NCBI GenBank assembly: GCA_949128115.1
Contig: OX421962.1
Coordinates: 63,219,787-63,283,786 of the forward strand
DNA from: Anaspis maculata
Lineage: Eukaryota > Arthropoda > Insecta > Coleoptera > Scraptiidae
DNA: 64,000 nucleotides
Direction: 5' to 3'
Shown: one piece after another, positions 34,701 through 45,649 of the stretch
How positions within the stretch are numbered: position 1 is the stretch's first letter
How the letters are laid out: every line of letters starts with the position of its first letter
Notes under the pieces: generated by a model
Told to the model about the DNA's origin: nothing
The model's database searches: none
The model's input: only the letters and a program-made list of their open reading frames with translations
Program-made: the position numbers and the translations under genes

Positions 34701-37700
34701 AATGCGAAAAGAAGCACCAATACCACAGAGATTGTCAAATCTCTGTTGGAAATGTTCAGTGCTGTCCTCATTGCGGCTTATCAACTCCCGATTATGACGT
34801 TAACATTACCATGCATTCTACTAAAAAGCCTGTTTTCTTACCTACGCAAAAAGCCCAATAGTAAGTCATTACTACTTCTACATTTTTCTCATTTTACGAC
34901 AGCTCAGAGCATGTGGTGCCTAATACAAGAGACACCTCAAAAAGGGCTTCTTTTCTCTTTTCTCTTGAGTTTTTTTTGTTTTATCTACTAAAAACGACCA
35001 TTTTTATTTATACATACATTATAAAATCACGCTTCCAGTCATTTTCATTCATTCTCATTCAGTTTGGTTTGGTTTAAAGCTTAACACGCTTAACAATTTT
35101 ATATTTTTTATTTCACAGAACGAAGCCATTATTTAATTTCAAAATATATAAAATATGTGTTATAAAAATACTCCTACACGTTATAATTGTCTCGAGCGAT
35201 TTTCATTATGTGGTACAGAAAATAGGTTTTGGCGATTTGTTTCACTACTAAACACGTCTGATTTTAGTGTTTCTGCTAGAATGTCCTTCCAAAGTAGCTT
35301 TAAGACTGATGAAGAATTGAAATGTGTAACTCCTCCGCTTTTGCCGATTGGTACGCTGGAGCTTTTAAGCTCTCCCCAATGCCGAAACGAGGTGTACGAT
35401 CTCGGTGATGTCATCACGGCAATTAAAAACAATGCAACGGGAAAGGTGGCCGCCATGTTGGGTATGTGCAATGATGTCTTGGCACCTTGTCTCGGTAATA
35501 GCGGTTCACGACAAATATCGGGACATTAACGTTGATATTTAATAGAAGCATTAGACTTGACTCAGTACCTCTAAAGACCTAAACACCTAATAATTGATAA
35601 TGATTTTAAAAACTTGTAAGGCTGTTTCATAAAAAAAGAGTCGTAGCTGTGTTAGTTATAGATTTTGATGAGGAAATTAACCTAAATAGTTAATCAAAAA
35701 CTACAAAGACGAACCAGTTTTGGTTTTTTCGGTCATTCTGAATTGAACCATATATTACAAGTGAATGTTGAGGTTATTGGCGATTTTGACATGTATCTAT
35801 TGAGGTATCATTTGCAAAGACTAGTTTTCTTCTTTCATGTTCGCTTTTACCCGTTTCTTCGTGAACTGCTTTAAGTAGGCATCGTCTGGGAAAATTTTTC
35901 TAAAAGGTATATTTTTAGGTTCGAAAATCGACAATATTTGCGGCAAAATTCCCGAATGCAATGAAGGTACACTTATGCATTTGGCTGCACAATCTGGTCA
36001 TGTATCCATTGTTCATATGCTTTTGGCTGTTGGATTGCAAGCGGACGTGTTTGATAAAGAACAAAATACGCCATTGATGTTGGCAATTTTGTCTGAAAAG
36101 AATGATGTTGTTCAGTATCTCATTAGGATAGGCGTTAGTATAGATTTAAAGGTGAGTAGGTACCTATTTGTAAGAAAGGTAACCCGAAAAGTTTGATTCA
36201 AGACTATCCTCGGGGTCTGAAGACAAGCAAGACGAACATTTTCTCTCATCAAGTGTTGCAGTAAGTACAGTTGAGCTAATATTACAGGGAACCGACGGAA
36301 TGACTGCTTTACATCTGGCGGCTAAATGTGGAAACATAAAAGCCTGCGAACTGCTTTTGAAAGCCTCTTCCGGCATAAAAAACTACGTCAACAGTCTGGA
36401 CGACGGCGGTTGGACGCCATTGGTCTGGGCCTGCGAGCACGGCTACGCTGATGTCGCCAACTTCCTGATCCACAAAGGCGCCGATCCATCCCTGCGAGAT
36501 GTGGAGCACAACGTGGCCTTGCACTGGGCAGCTTTCAGTGGCAGTTCGCACATTGCTGAGTTGTTGTTGAGCAAAGGTTGCGAAGTAAACGCCGTCAATG
36601 CTCATGGCGATACACCGCTGTAAGTGCATTTTATTTTTGCGAGAAATACCTAATCGGCAATAAGGGGTGTACAAATTCCAGGCACATCGGTTCTAGACAG
36701 GACATGTACAACTGTGTCATCGTTTTGCTAGCTAGAGGAGCGAATGCTACGTTACTTAATAAAAACAACGAATCACCCTTGGACTGTGTCCCTCAGGACG
36801 GAGACTGTTGCGCTCCCATTTCGCTGAATATATCCCTTCAATCATCACTTGAATATGAATGCCAAAATGTGATACTGACAAAGTAAGTTTATCATCAATC
36901 ATTATTGTCTAACCTCGGGTTCCACCAAACTTTTATCAGCGTGATAACTTTATCACTCTGATAGTAACTAAGCAACTGGCCATCCTATTGGCTGGTGCAT
37001 AGCAACTATCAGCGTGATAGATTTAATCTGCTCTTGAAATTTTGGTGGAACCCGAGGTTAGAGCTGAATTTCAAATCCGACTTGCAACCGATACAAATTG
37101 CACGCTGTCAGAATGACAAAACGTTAAATTGTGATTTCGATTTACATTACTGTGAGCTCCAAATCTCAACCAAATGGTGGGAAGGTCTTTATTCGCATTT
37201 TCGCTCTCCCTTTGCCATGAATCTGTTGAAGGTTCAAAGCCAACCGACTGAGCTGCAAATTGACGTGAGTTTTGACTTTTTTTCGACGGTTGACGGCGCA
37301 ACTTTGTAAACCGCCTAAAGTTTCACGCTGTCAAAATCACCCATGAGCTCCAAATCTTGCCTAATGCGGGGAGAGTTTTCACTCCCATTTTCTTTCTTCA
37401 TTTGCCATGGTCTGTTAATTATTTAGACCCGGTGGGGAGGGACTGCAAAATCGACGTGGAAGTTTTGACATTTTTTTGATGTTTGAGGGCTTAATTTCAA
37501 GTCCGGAGTTGCGTCAGATTACCATGACAACAGAGCAGAACAACCTATTTAAAGGAGACCACAACACAAAAATCGAGTCTATATTTCATTTGACCAACTT
37601 ATGGGGAAGGTAGTTCAAGAGCATACGGAACAAATCCAAGTTTTCTATACGAGTTCGATCAGCCGATAAAACGTTTTGAAAATATTATCGTGACGTCAGT

Positions 37701-40700
37701 TGGGAAGATGTTTTCACCTAGATTTTCACCTATCACGTTCCCATGGTCTTGTTATTCCTGTTATTGTCATTCTGACAAACGTTCAAACAATCAGTAATAA
37801 TTATGGCAGGCTTGAAACCGTCGTCATCTCATCGGCAACGGAATCAGGTACAGGTATGCCCGTGAAAATTTGCCCCTATGACGTCATTGTCGTTCTTAAT
37901 TATAGCCGCAGCGCCCGCCACGAGATAAGTAAATTTACAAGACCCTATGCAATCGTTCTAGTTTTTTCAACTCTTTCATCTGAGACCGACTTGTATTTTG
38001 TGTTGTAGTCTCCTTTAAGCTGTATTTGGCAATTTGCATCGCAGCGTCGCGACTTTATGCCACCTGACTTTGAACTTGAAAAAAAATTGTTTTCAATTTT
38101 GGAAATACCAATAGGCTCAAACCAAAGTACAGGTGGATTTATACTCGCAGAAAATAAGAATAAAAATAAAAATAACTATAAGAATAAAAATAAAATGTTA
38201 AAAATGAGCTTTCAGATGGGAGCATTTATACACCAAAATAAGAAATAAGAATAACGAATGGACCTTTTCAGCAGAAAAGAGACAGGTGCGTGCGCGTTCG
38301 TACCGCGCAGCTGGTGGTGTCTAGCTATAGCGGCGCCTAATATCTCCCAGGGAAACTCCGTTCGCTATGATGTGCGCGGCACTACACTGCGGTCATGTGG
38401 GGCTGTGACGTAAATCGTGCGAGAGAGACCGCCTTTATTGAAAAGGTCCATTCCAACGTTCCATTCACTGTTGCGTATTGAAGATGCGCAGATGCGCTGT
38501 TGATATGGCAACAATGGCGGCGTAAAAGAGTCTTTGAGAGCGAAATGTTTCCTAAATTCTGCACAAATCATCCTCAATGTTATTGATTAATCAAGTTACG
38601 CGGTTAACTTATGTAGAATAATATTCTACAATGTGTTTTAAAGCCTTCCGTGGCTTGTGTCTCCTTCCGTTAATGACGAGATCCTAGCCCCTCCCAAAAA
38701 ATACTTACCGCCGCTACTGCTCAAGAAATATAAAGGTGAGTTCAGTCAGCTTATTTAAGGTGCGTTCGGTCAGCTTATTTAGCCGCAAGTTTTAGTTTTA
38801 GTCGTAAGCGCAGCGATGCTCATTGGCTGTCATGAACCAGTCTCCTCAGATCAGCCAATAAGCAATGCTGCGCTTACGACTAAAATTAAAACTTGCGGCT
38901 AAATAAGCTGACTGAACGCACCTTAAGAATAAAAATAACAAGTTGAATATTTCAAACTTCTGCTCGAAGATAAGTCGAACGAGTGACGAACGCAGTTGAG
39001 CTTTGCCGATGACGATGGGGGCTGCTTTCATGCAATCCGCAGTACATCGATGTAGCAAGAGTTGCCTGAAACCGCCTGTCTTTGGATAGGCGAGAAACTC
39101 CCACAGGTTGTTTTGTAACGGCGGTCCAAACGTGGCGCCATCTACCAGTTATCCTCACAAGTTCAAATCAGTTATAATTGTCTATTACTGCAATAATTTA
39201 GATTGAGAAGTAGATACCTACACTACACATGATATTAATTTGAAATAACGCGATGTAAAAAATTCTTTTGGATACTTACCTATTCAAGTATTATTACAGA
39301 TTAGCGATATTGTATGACAACAAACAAAACAAGTAGAAAAACAACTGCAATAACAACAGCAGACATGGAGCGGACTTGTCATTTTGCACCACTATTACTG
39401 GACTTTAAACTGTTGTGAAGCTCAACAGTCGGTTTGTTTTGTTTATTTAGTTCTTTACAAGGACGGCATTACTTTATTTATCTAGAGTACATACCCACCT
39501 ACTACGGTAGAGCAGGCTAACTAAATAGTCATCTTCGTCATGAATCAAGTTGGTTCTATTTTTACTGCCGAGTGTACATATATTATATGAGTTCCATTCC
39601 ATCCCACACAATTGAGAACCTACGGCGCATGTCATGAGTCATTCCGCTGAATATCGCCCTCTATATCGCCTATTGGTTGCGAATTGAGGCAGTTACTCGT
39701 TTTAGCTTTAGCCGTTGACTATAATGTTGAACACTTTTTTTACAGCGACATATCAAAAGGAAAGGAAATCAACCCCATCCAGTGTTGTAATAACGTAGAC
39801 AGTGATCCTAACCCTACGAATTTCTTGTACGTTACAAAAAATTGTGTTAGATCTGACGAGGTCAGAGTTGACACGAGAATTTCAAGTTTGCAATCATGCC
39901 ATTGTGAAGAAAGGTGCGTCGAAGAGGAGTGCCTTTGTGGAAAATTGTCTTTGAGGTGTTGGTATGATGAAGATGGCAAGCTCATATCGGATTTCAGTTA
40001 TTCAGGTACAAATTGTGAAAATGATCAAAAAAGTACTGGGTTGTTGGCATCAATAGGGCGCACCTCCAGAACGTATTCAAATTGATGTAGAAAAAACAAA
40101 TTGAAAAAGCTCGTTTTAAAATGCGATTCATCTCCCCCAGAAATTCTGCCGTCAGTTAGAAAATTATAGTACAGCGCCTATTGCTGTTACTACCTAGTAA
40201 TAACTAACCTGTGTACCTATGTGTGCCATACGATCAACAGAAAGGTAAAGATTTGAATAACATTATACTTTTTTCAGATATTCCAATGATTTTTGAGTGC
40301 AATGATGCGTGCTCATGTAATGCAATCACGTGCAATAATAGGGTAGTCCAGAAGGGGTTGACGCAGCGATTTGAGTTGTTCAAGACTCAAGATAAGGGTT
40401 GGGGCGTCCGTACGTTACGTCTCATCCCAAAGGGAAGTTTCGTGTGCGAATATGTAGGTGAAATAGTCACCGACTCTGAAGCTGACAAGCGAGAAGATGA
40501 CAGTTATTTATTCGATTTAGAGAATCGAGTTTGTAAAAGCATTAGTGTAAGTTAAATTTATTAAAAAAAGTAAAGTCTGTAAAAAATGATTCAGTAGGGA
40601 TATCAACGACGGTTGGTGTGATATCACTATTGGTTTCATTTGTTTCAGAGACGATGTTTTTTTCAATTTCCTTCAAATTTTCGATGGTTTTAGGACGCTG

Positions 40701-41591
40701 ATGGGTTCTCTATTGATGCGAAATTTTATGGAAACTTTGCCAGATTTATAAACCACTCTTGCAGTCCGAATTTGACCTCCATCAAAGTGTTCATTGACCA
40801 TCAAGACTTGCGATTTCCTCGTATCGCATTTTTCGCTACCAGGGACATTTTGCGAGATGAAGAGCTCAGGTATTTTTTTGTTTTTTCTTATACACAAGAT
40901 AAAAAATGCGTTACCGAAAGTCACAGTTTGGTTTGTGATTTTTGGTTGAAATTGTATGAAAATTTTGGACATGAAATGCGACATTCCGCTATTCCAGGCA
41001 GTGACTTATCTAGCGCTGAGTCACTGCCTGCAAAAGCGGACACGAGTGTAATAGTTACAGTACCAAATGGTCATTGTGGTAGGTATTCCTGTTTGGATTT
41101 AAACAGTAGTTGGTCTGCTTGCCAACAGAGAAAGGTTCCTCAGTCCACTAGTAGCTCAGGCATTTTAGGTCAAATATCGATTCTCTCAAAGCTGAATTTT
41201 TGCACATTGGCAGTTTTGGCCTAGTAGAATAAGATTTCAAAATACTCAAACTTGGGTGGGTGATGGGTGGGTGCGACAGGGGGTGTCGTCGGCATCCTTG
41301 ATTCTCAGCCTAACCTACCTACCAAACCTTATTTGACTGAGCTATGGATGACTTCGCAATTTCATTTCTGTAGCACTGACTGCTATATGGACCTAGAAGT
41401 GGGGAACATTATGATGTACTGACGTTTGACGTTTTTTCGATTTCAGTTTTGACTATGGAGAGAAGTTTTGGATGGCCAAATACAAATCGTTCTATTGTTT
41501 ATGTGGAAGTCTCGAATGCAAATATTCAGAAGACGCGATAGAAAATACAGTTCAAAGTTACCAAAGAAGATTGTTGGAGGATTGCGGTTGA
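24895..41591 (+). CDS. G9a: Histone H3K9 methyltransferase G9a/EHMT, 12 coding exons
   Basis: Exons: 24895-25706, 33246-33439, 33811-33998, 34688-34860, 35268-35461, 35919-36151, 36288-36619, 36682-36882, 39746-40005, 40278-40528, 40694-40869, 41447-41591. All introns are GT-AG and every phase joins, giving 3159 bases: 1052 residues plus stop. The enzyme transfers methyl groups from S-adenosylmethionine to histone H3 lysine 9 in chromatin. Domains: disordered acidic/basic tail 1-270; Cys-rich zinc region about 320-440; ankyrin repeats about 500-760; pre-SET about 780-865; SET about 875-1008; post-SET 1022-1029. It is slightly shorter than human G9a. Ankyrin repeats joined to SET separate it from Su(var)3-9 and SETDB. 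Exon 10 may also end at 40546 and exon 2 may also begin at 33249, both in frame. The start ATG is the first in-frame Met after a stop at 24811. Confidence 0.95.
26231..28554. mobile_element. TA-flanked palindromic element 1 in EHMT intron 1
   Basis: The ends CAGGTGTCCCGAAATTAATG and GATACCTG lie next to TA (26229-26230, 28555-28556). The terminal arms pair (26231-26400 with 28385-28554). Inside are a sub-hairpin at about 26400-27090 and a second palindrome at about 27110-28345 (landmarks CGATCGG-like TTACATTGATCGGATGTGCG, TAATAGGCTAGAGG). The termini and TA sites fit Tc1/mariner-type non-autonomous elements. No transposase. Confidence 0.8.
28559..29534. mobile_element. TA-flanked palindromic element 2 in EHMT intron 1
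   Basis: A 976 bp palindrome with ends CAGGGTGTTCGGGTCTGG and inverse. The arms also share TTGAACGTAGAATTC with element 1 and with the palindrome at 52905-54393, so they are related. TATA lies at both junctions. Confidence 0.85.
29539..31691. mobile_element. TA-flanked palindromic element 3 in EHMT intron 1
   Basis: A 2153 bp element with ends CAGGTGTCCCGAAATTAGAC and inverse; the first 100 bases pair with 31590-31691. It contains a relative of the MITE at 60252-60377 (about 29648-29770), an inner hairpin at about 30000-30468 and a SINE. The unassigned part at 30900-31500 shows no gene. Confidence 0.8.
30469..30667 (+). repeat. tRNA-derived SINE with 9-base target duplication
   Basis: A box-like TAGTCGAGTTG (30486-30496), B box GGTTCGATTCC (30533-30543) and an A-rich tail. 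The flanks AAATAGTAC occur at 30460-30468 and 30668-30676. The opposite hairpin arm at 30038-30046 keeps the uninterrupted site. Confidence 0.83.
31692..33245. mobile_element. Rest of EHMT intron 1, with a 185 bp MITE
   Basis: Bases 31919-32103 form a MITE with exact 15-base ends GTGCTTTCCACCTAG and CTAGGTGGAAAGCAC. A further CAGGGTGTTAAGCG end at 31696 abuts element 3, and a CACCCTGTA word lies at about 32458. The remainder (32104-33245) shows nothing recognisable apart from the pyrimidine-rich acceptor before 33246. Confidence 0.65.
33246..34860 (+). CDS. G9a: EHMT exons 2-4: Cys-rich zinc region
   Basis: Exon 2 (33246-33439) ends with [18 protein letters not shown]. Exon 3 (33811-33998) carries [24 protein letters not shown] and [11 protein letters not shown]. 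Exon 4 (34688-34860) carries [14 protein letters not shown] and QCCPHCG. The Cys/His spacing matches the RING-like zinc region before the ankyrin repeats in G9a and GLP, which is involved in partner binding. Exon 2 has a tandem acceptor, CAGCAG, so one serine codon is optional. The intron between exons 3 and 4 contains a foldback element. Confidence 0.9.
34150..34652. mobile_element. Foldback element in EHMT intron 3
   Basis: The ends GGCTTAAAGGTCC and GGACCTTTAGCC pair loosely and flank about 500 bp. Inner words around 34340-34400 (ATTGTCACACG) are repeated inverted at 34445-34490 (GTGTGACAATAC). No coding content. Confidence 0.6.
35268..36882 (+). CDS. G9a: EHMT exons 5-8: ankyrin repeats with methyl-lysine cage
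   Basis: Exons 35268-35461, 35919-36151, 36288-36619 and 36682-36882. Ankyrin signatures are plain: [63 protein letters not shown] and ESPLDC. W640, W645 and E648 in the third of these match the residues that, in mammalian G9a/GLP, bind mono- and dimethylated H3K9, so the reader function is probably kept. The exon 5 to 6 junction falls inside a Gly codon; exon 6 ends in phase 0. Confidence 0.92.
36910..37060. mobile_element. MITE, GGGTTCCACCAAAA family, copy 2 (EHMT intron 8)
   Basis: A 151 bp element with ends TAACCTCGGGTTCCACCAAA and ATTTTGGTGGAACCCGAGGTTA-like inverse. It starts only 28 bases past the exon 8 donor. Confidence 0.82.
37064..37510. repeat. Two diverged direct repeats in EHMT intron 8
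   Basis: Sequences at about 37064-37310 and 37310-37510 share TTTCACGCTGTCA-like, ATGAGCTCCAAATCT, TTTGCCATG and GACGTGAGTTTTGAC-like words in the same order. A third relative is at about 7870-8035. No protein-coding function can be claimed. Confidence 0.45.
37551..38016. mobile_element. Inverted-repeat element in EHMT intron 8
   Basis: The ends AAAGGAGACCACAACACAAAA-type and the inverse (GTTGTAGTCTCCTTT) bound about 466 bp. The interior has no recognisable frame. Confidence 0.65.
38258..38451. mobile_element. GC-rich MITE in EHMT intron 8
   Basis: About 194 bp between ATGGACCTTTTCA and TGAAAAGGTCCAT. The interior is notably CpG-rich (GTGCGTGCGCGTTCG, TGTGCGCGGC) compared with its surroundings. 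Confidence 0.7.
38759..38922. mobile_element. 164 bp hairpin MITE with TTAA target (piggyBac-type)
   Basis: The ends are GGTGCGTTCGGTCAGC and GCTGACTGAACGCACC, with arms of about 65 bases. The element is flanked by TTAA at 38755-38758 and 38923-38926, the hallmark of piggyBac integration. No coding content. Confidence 0.8.
39746..41591 (+). CDS. G9a: EHMT exons 9-12: pre-SET, SET and post-SET
   Basis: Exon 9 holds the pre-SET cysteines ([33 protein letters not shown]). Exon 10 has [17 protein letters not shown] and CEYVGEI. Exon 11 holds [10 protein letters not shown] (N966, H967, C969), and exon 12 FDYG (F1006, Y1008) with post-SET C1022, C1024 and C1029. The cofactor and catalytic residues are all present, so the enzyme should be active. 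A phenylalanine at 1006 corresponds to the F/Y switch position that allows dimethylation in G9a. The stop TGA is at 41589-41591. Confidence 0.94.
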
Positions 41592-42010
41592 TAAGTCTCA
41601 TAGTATTTTTTATTTTTAGCTCATATTCTATCATTGTTATAAGGGGGTTTTGTCAGCAATTTCAGTTTGATTTTTCATCAGTTTGATTCCATTTCAACCT
41701 ATTCCAGCAGGAGTGTGGACCAAAAAAACATTTGACTGATTTGTAGTTATTACAGTAATTTATATATTGTTATTTATGTTTGAGCTACTTGCACCTAGTA
41801 CCTATTCAAGTTAAGATAGGCCAAGTACTAACTAGTCTTGATTATAACTTCAAGATTACGATTTTTTAAGTTTCGTTGCTTTTTCGTTTTGTTAACTTGT
41901 GTTTATACAATTTTATTAAATTGCATATTCCTTTTTTAAGCAATATTATTTCCTTTGTAAATAAAAATTGAGAAATTCAGTAAATAAACATTTTATTCAA
42001 CTCATGTGAA
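41592..42010 (+). terminator. EHMT 3' UTR and poly(A) signals
   Basis: After the stop codon, AT-rich sequence leads to AATAAA at 41960-41965 and again at 41983-41988. This implies a 3' UTR of roughly 400 bases. A minus-strand AATAAA overlaps at 41992-41997. Confidence 0.6.
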
Positions 42011-43854
42011 CCTGTAACATGTGAAAATTGTAAGACATCAATCATTTAGGCCATTTCAATATACAATAAATTACATACCAGTATTATTTGTTCATAACAA
42101 TTGATGCACATAATAAAATATGGCTTTCACAATATAAACTATAAAATAATAAATAAATAAAAATATACATCACAATAACAGCTTATGAAAACTTCAGAAA
42201 AGGAAACTATTGCCAAAACTCGAGAGAATACAACTTCAAAAGTCCTACATTTGGAAGCCCAAAATGTGATTGTGGCGTGATTATCCTCTAGTCTTAGGCG
42301 TATTTAATAATTGTACAGCGTGATCAAAAGGAACTAATTTAATGGTACATGATGATAGTGGTGAACATGTACCTATGGTTTAAATGAAATGAAATTTTGA
42401 CAAGTCAATTAATCGATACAAACCGTAGGTTGTACTCTAATGTGGTGACGCAAATATGTAGCATATGTTTGGTATCAAGTTACACATTAGAAGATACAAA
42501 GGGGTGACAGGTGCCTTTAACCAATGATTTCTACAATCTGGCATAATATTAGACCAGTACAATTTGTTTTGCAAAATAAACAAATCTTGGGCAACGTTCG
42601 CATTAGGAAAATAAAAATTCTACGTGTGTGTATTGCAGTCCGTGAATGCCTAATACTGAAAGGCACAATCCTATTTTTCTTTTAAACTTGTTGAGATATG
42701 CATCTACATGATATAACGCATGGGCGTTTCTATTTGGAGATTCGAGTTTTTCCTATATAAATTTAAATTACGTAAACAATTGACTATAATAGGGAGACAA
42801 TTAAAATTAAACATACTATACATTATTTTTTATAACTAATATTATAGTGCAGAAAGTCGAGGGCAAAAATAAATAATAGTATTATATTTTTTCTTAGTAA
42901 TAAAAACGCTTTTGCATGTATAAGGTGCATTTGAGTTTGAGCAATTTTACAAGTATGTACTTAAAAAAAATAGTAGCAAACTGGGCGGTTTTTTTTGTTT
43001 GAACGAAACAAAAAAATTTAAAAAAAAAGAAGAGTTGGACAGGGAGCGCTGCACTTATTTGTGATAATGACGGTAATATAATCATCATCTACTAAGTTTT
43101 ACACTCCTAATAGGTATAGCATGATTACATGATAAAACAAGAGGATATAAAAAAGAGTAGGTATCTTATAAGTTAGTACAAAAGGCAGTTGAAATGATAC
43201 ACGTTATTATATTTTGTTGCAATCATTCTTAACGACGCTATCCAAAGGCCACTAGAACTTCAAGGGTTTTCCATGTTTTGCTTGTCACAATATCACTACA
43301 ATCATCTTGATACCCACCATTCTTGACGGGTCATAAAATGCGAAAACTTGAAAATTTGGTCAATGTCAACAATTGGTTTTTTCGATTTTGAGGATGGAAC
43401 GCGAAAATATGACCTGACTTTCTCAACTGACAATTATAATTGTTCAGGGTGTTTAAAATCCAAATTCAGTCATAAGTAACTGTTTTGTTCGACCAATTTT
43501 CACTTCATTGGTAAGTTAGTAACTAGACATGAATACAAAATCTCAAGAAATAAAACAAATTCCATCTTTCATAAATTTCTTATCCCTAATATCATTTTTC
43601 AACTACTAATAACTTAATCCTTGACTTTGTCATTGGAGTTAAGAAAAACTCTCAACTTTCAAAGTTGAAATTAGAAAACTTATTTACCTCCACTGAAAAA
43701 GATGAGTAGAAGATTGAAACTTGCTCGGCCCAAAAAACCTATCTGTAGAAATTTAGGGACAAGAAAAAATTGATGCTATCTCTTGATTTCTCTAGCATCC
43801 TTCCTTTATTCAACTTTTCTGAACTTGTTCTTTTCTCTTATGTATGTAAGTATG
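42011..43854. other. AT-rich gap between converging genes
   Basis: I found no inverted repeats, no convincing frame and no RNA gene here, which is unusual for this window. It could be a long 3' UTR or unique spacer. Confidence 0.4.
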
Positions 43855-44072
43855 TACCGTCAGGAGCAGAATGGTACATACATCTCAAAATTTTGGTCAT
43901 CAGAAAAAAGTGACAGGGTCTTGCTCCATTGAAATTATAGCCTAATAGAATAATAAAAGGCTTGGCTTCATGATGAATGTAATACATAAGGGCTTATTCA
44001 TGGCTGTACGTCACTTTTTTTGGAGTTACAACAAATTTGATGTACCTATGTAATACAGTGCTCCTGACAGTA
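43855..44072. mobile_element. MITE with TA target duplication
   Basis: The terminal repeat CCGTCAGGAGCA and TGCTCCTGACAG lies inside TA on each side; about 218 bp including TA. No coding content. Confidence 0.7.
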
Positions 44073-44119
44073 CGTGATCCCATTATGGGCCTCGAAAAGC
44101 AAACACCCTCTAGGTAAAC

Positions 44120-44993
44120 ATACAGGTTTCCCAGAATTGATGTCGGAAAAAGTAATCAGTCCTTGGATGATGTTGAGATTGGCTGTGAAGTTTTTTTTTT
44201 GGAAAATCGACTTTTTTTTGTCACTTCCGTCACTTAACTTTGGAACCGCCGCGCCGGGGGAATTTTTCTGAAATCTAATTTGAAGGTATAGTATCTTTTA
44301 ATGACATCCGTACTGTCAGTGTCAAATTTTTCCAGCGTTCACAAGAAACTCTCAAAAAATATTTCAATTCCAATAATCCATAGGAGATAGCGATTGGCGG
44401 ATGTTAGAACAACGGCCTATAAACCGTGAAATCAAACCATTATGTTGAACCACAATTTGGTGTGTCTAGCCGTTTATGAGCTATTTGAAAAAGAAAAAAA
44501 AACACGAAAAAAAGTTGGACTTTGGGGTGTCATGGAGCCGAATTTCGAAAACCAAATTGCAAAGAAAGTCTTTACATCAAATGGGGCGTAAACAGGTGCC
44601 CCAAAATAAAGTAGCCAAACGCCTATGGGAGATAGCACAGAGGAAATTAGAGGCCCCTACATATTTTTTTCGGCATTCGAATTTTTTTCTTATTTTTTTT
44701 ACTACTCTGTAGTTCAGTGAAATTTTACCAATAAGTAGATTTTCATTCAAACTGGCACATTTCAGCGGAATATTTTGACCCGTTTATGAATTATTCATGC
44801 AAAACCAATAAAAAAGTCAAATTTTGAAGAGCTGTACTTATTTCAGTTAATATTAAGCTTTCGCAAAAAAAACTAATATGGAGATCTCTTGGTTAGTTCT
44901 GGGCTATCTCCCATAGGCCATTGGCTGATTTATTCTGGGACACCTGTTCACCTGTACAGTTTCTTTTTCCGCCATTAATTCTGGAACACCTAT
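44120..44993. mobile_element. Palindromic element between EHMT and the sulfotransferase
   Basis: The outer ends CAGGTTTCCCAGAATTGATG and inverse (44958-44993) enclose an inner inverted pair at about 44594-44650 and 44894-44946 (landmark GCCTATGGGAGATAG). Two shells are present, so one element probably sits in another. Confidence 0.65.
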
Positions 44994-45649
44994 AAACCTA
45001 CAAATAAAAGAGTGATCAAAAAAATTTCTTCTCAAAGTAGGCCTCGGTCTCCTTGGAAGCCATGTTTTTCGGACAGATTTTCAGGAATCATAAGCGACTT
45101 GAGGAGAAATTTATTCGATCACTCGTTATAAGCCGTGTTCTTTTTTCAACAGATCTGAGTCAAATTTCTAGTGCTCTTGTTTTTTGCCTCTTCAACTGAA
45201 GTGAGATAGGTACATGGTACATACTCGGTTTACATGGTGAAAACAAAGCGGCTATATTTAAACAATGATCTTTTTCTTCACGTTCCATCTTCAAAAAACG
45301 AAAAACACCCAGATTAGACATTAGCTAAAAATTCGATGTGAATAAAACTATCGGCTGAAAGCGTGGTTTTAGCGCCATTGTGTAGGTCATATGCAACGTC
45401 AAGTGTTTGCTTTCGACGACTTTCTAAAAAGTATTTGCTAACTACATAAGTATAATTTGTTTCTTTGTTCCTGAATTTGGGGCACTTCTTCAAGTCAGCT
45501 TCAGCATGAAGCCTTTCCAAAATCTGCGGATATAAATCCGACTCACATCACTACAAAATACGCATCATCATAAAACAACAATGGTCCGAATTATCGAATT
45601 ATAATGCTATCTGTCGAGAGGTACGAACTCTTAATTTTTGTTTGTCTTT
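44994..45649. other. Spacer or 3' UTR of the sulfotransferase
   Basis: No gene or repeat is identified. A minus-strand AATAAA near 45109-45114 is a possible poly(A) signal about 540 bases past the stop codon. Confidence 0.35.

Noticed and set aside
39746..41591. SET exons as Su(var)3-9 or SETDB1
   Set aside because: Upstream exons carry G9a-type ankyrin repeats and the Cys-rich zinc region, all joined in frame; no chromodomain, MBD or split SET.
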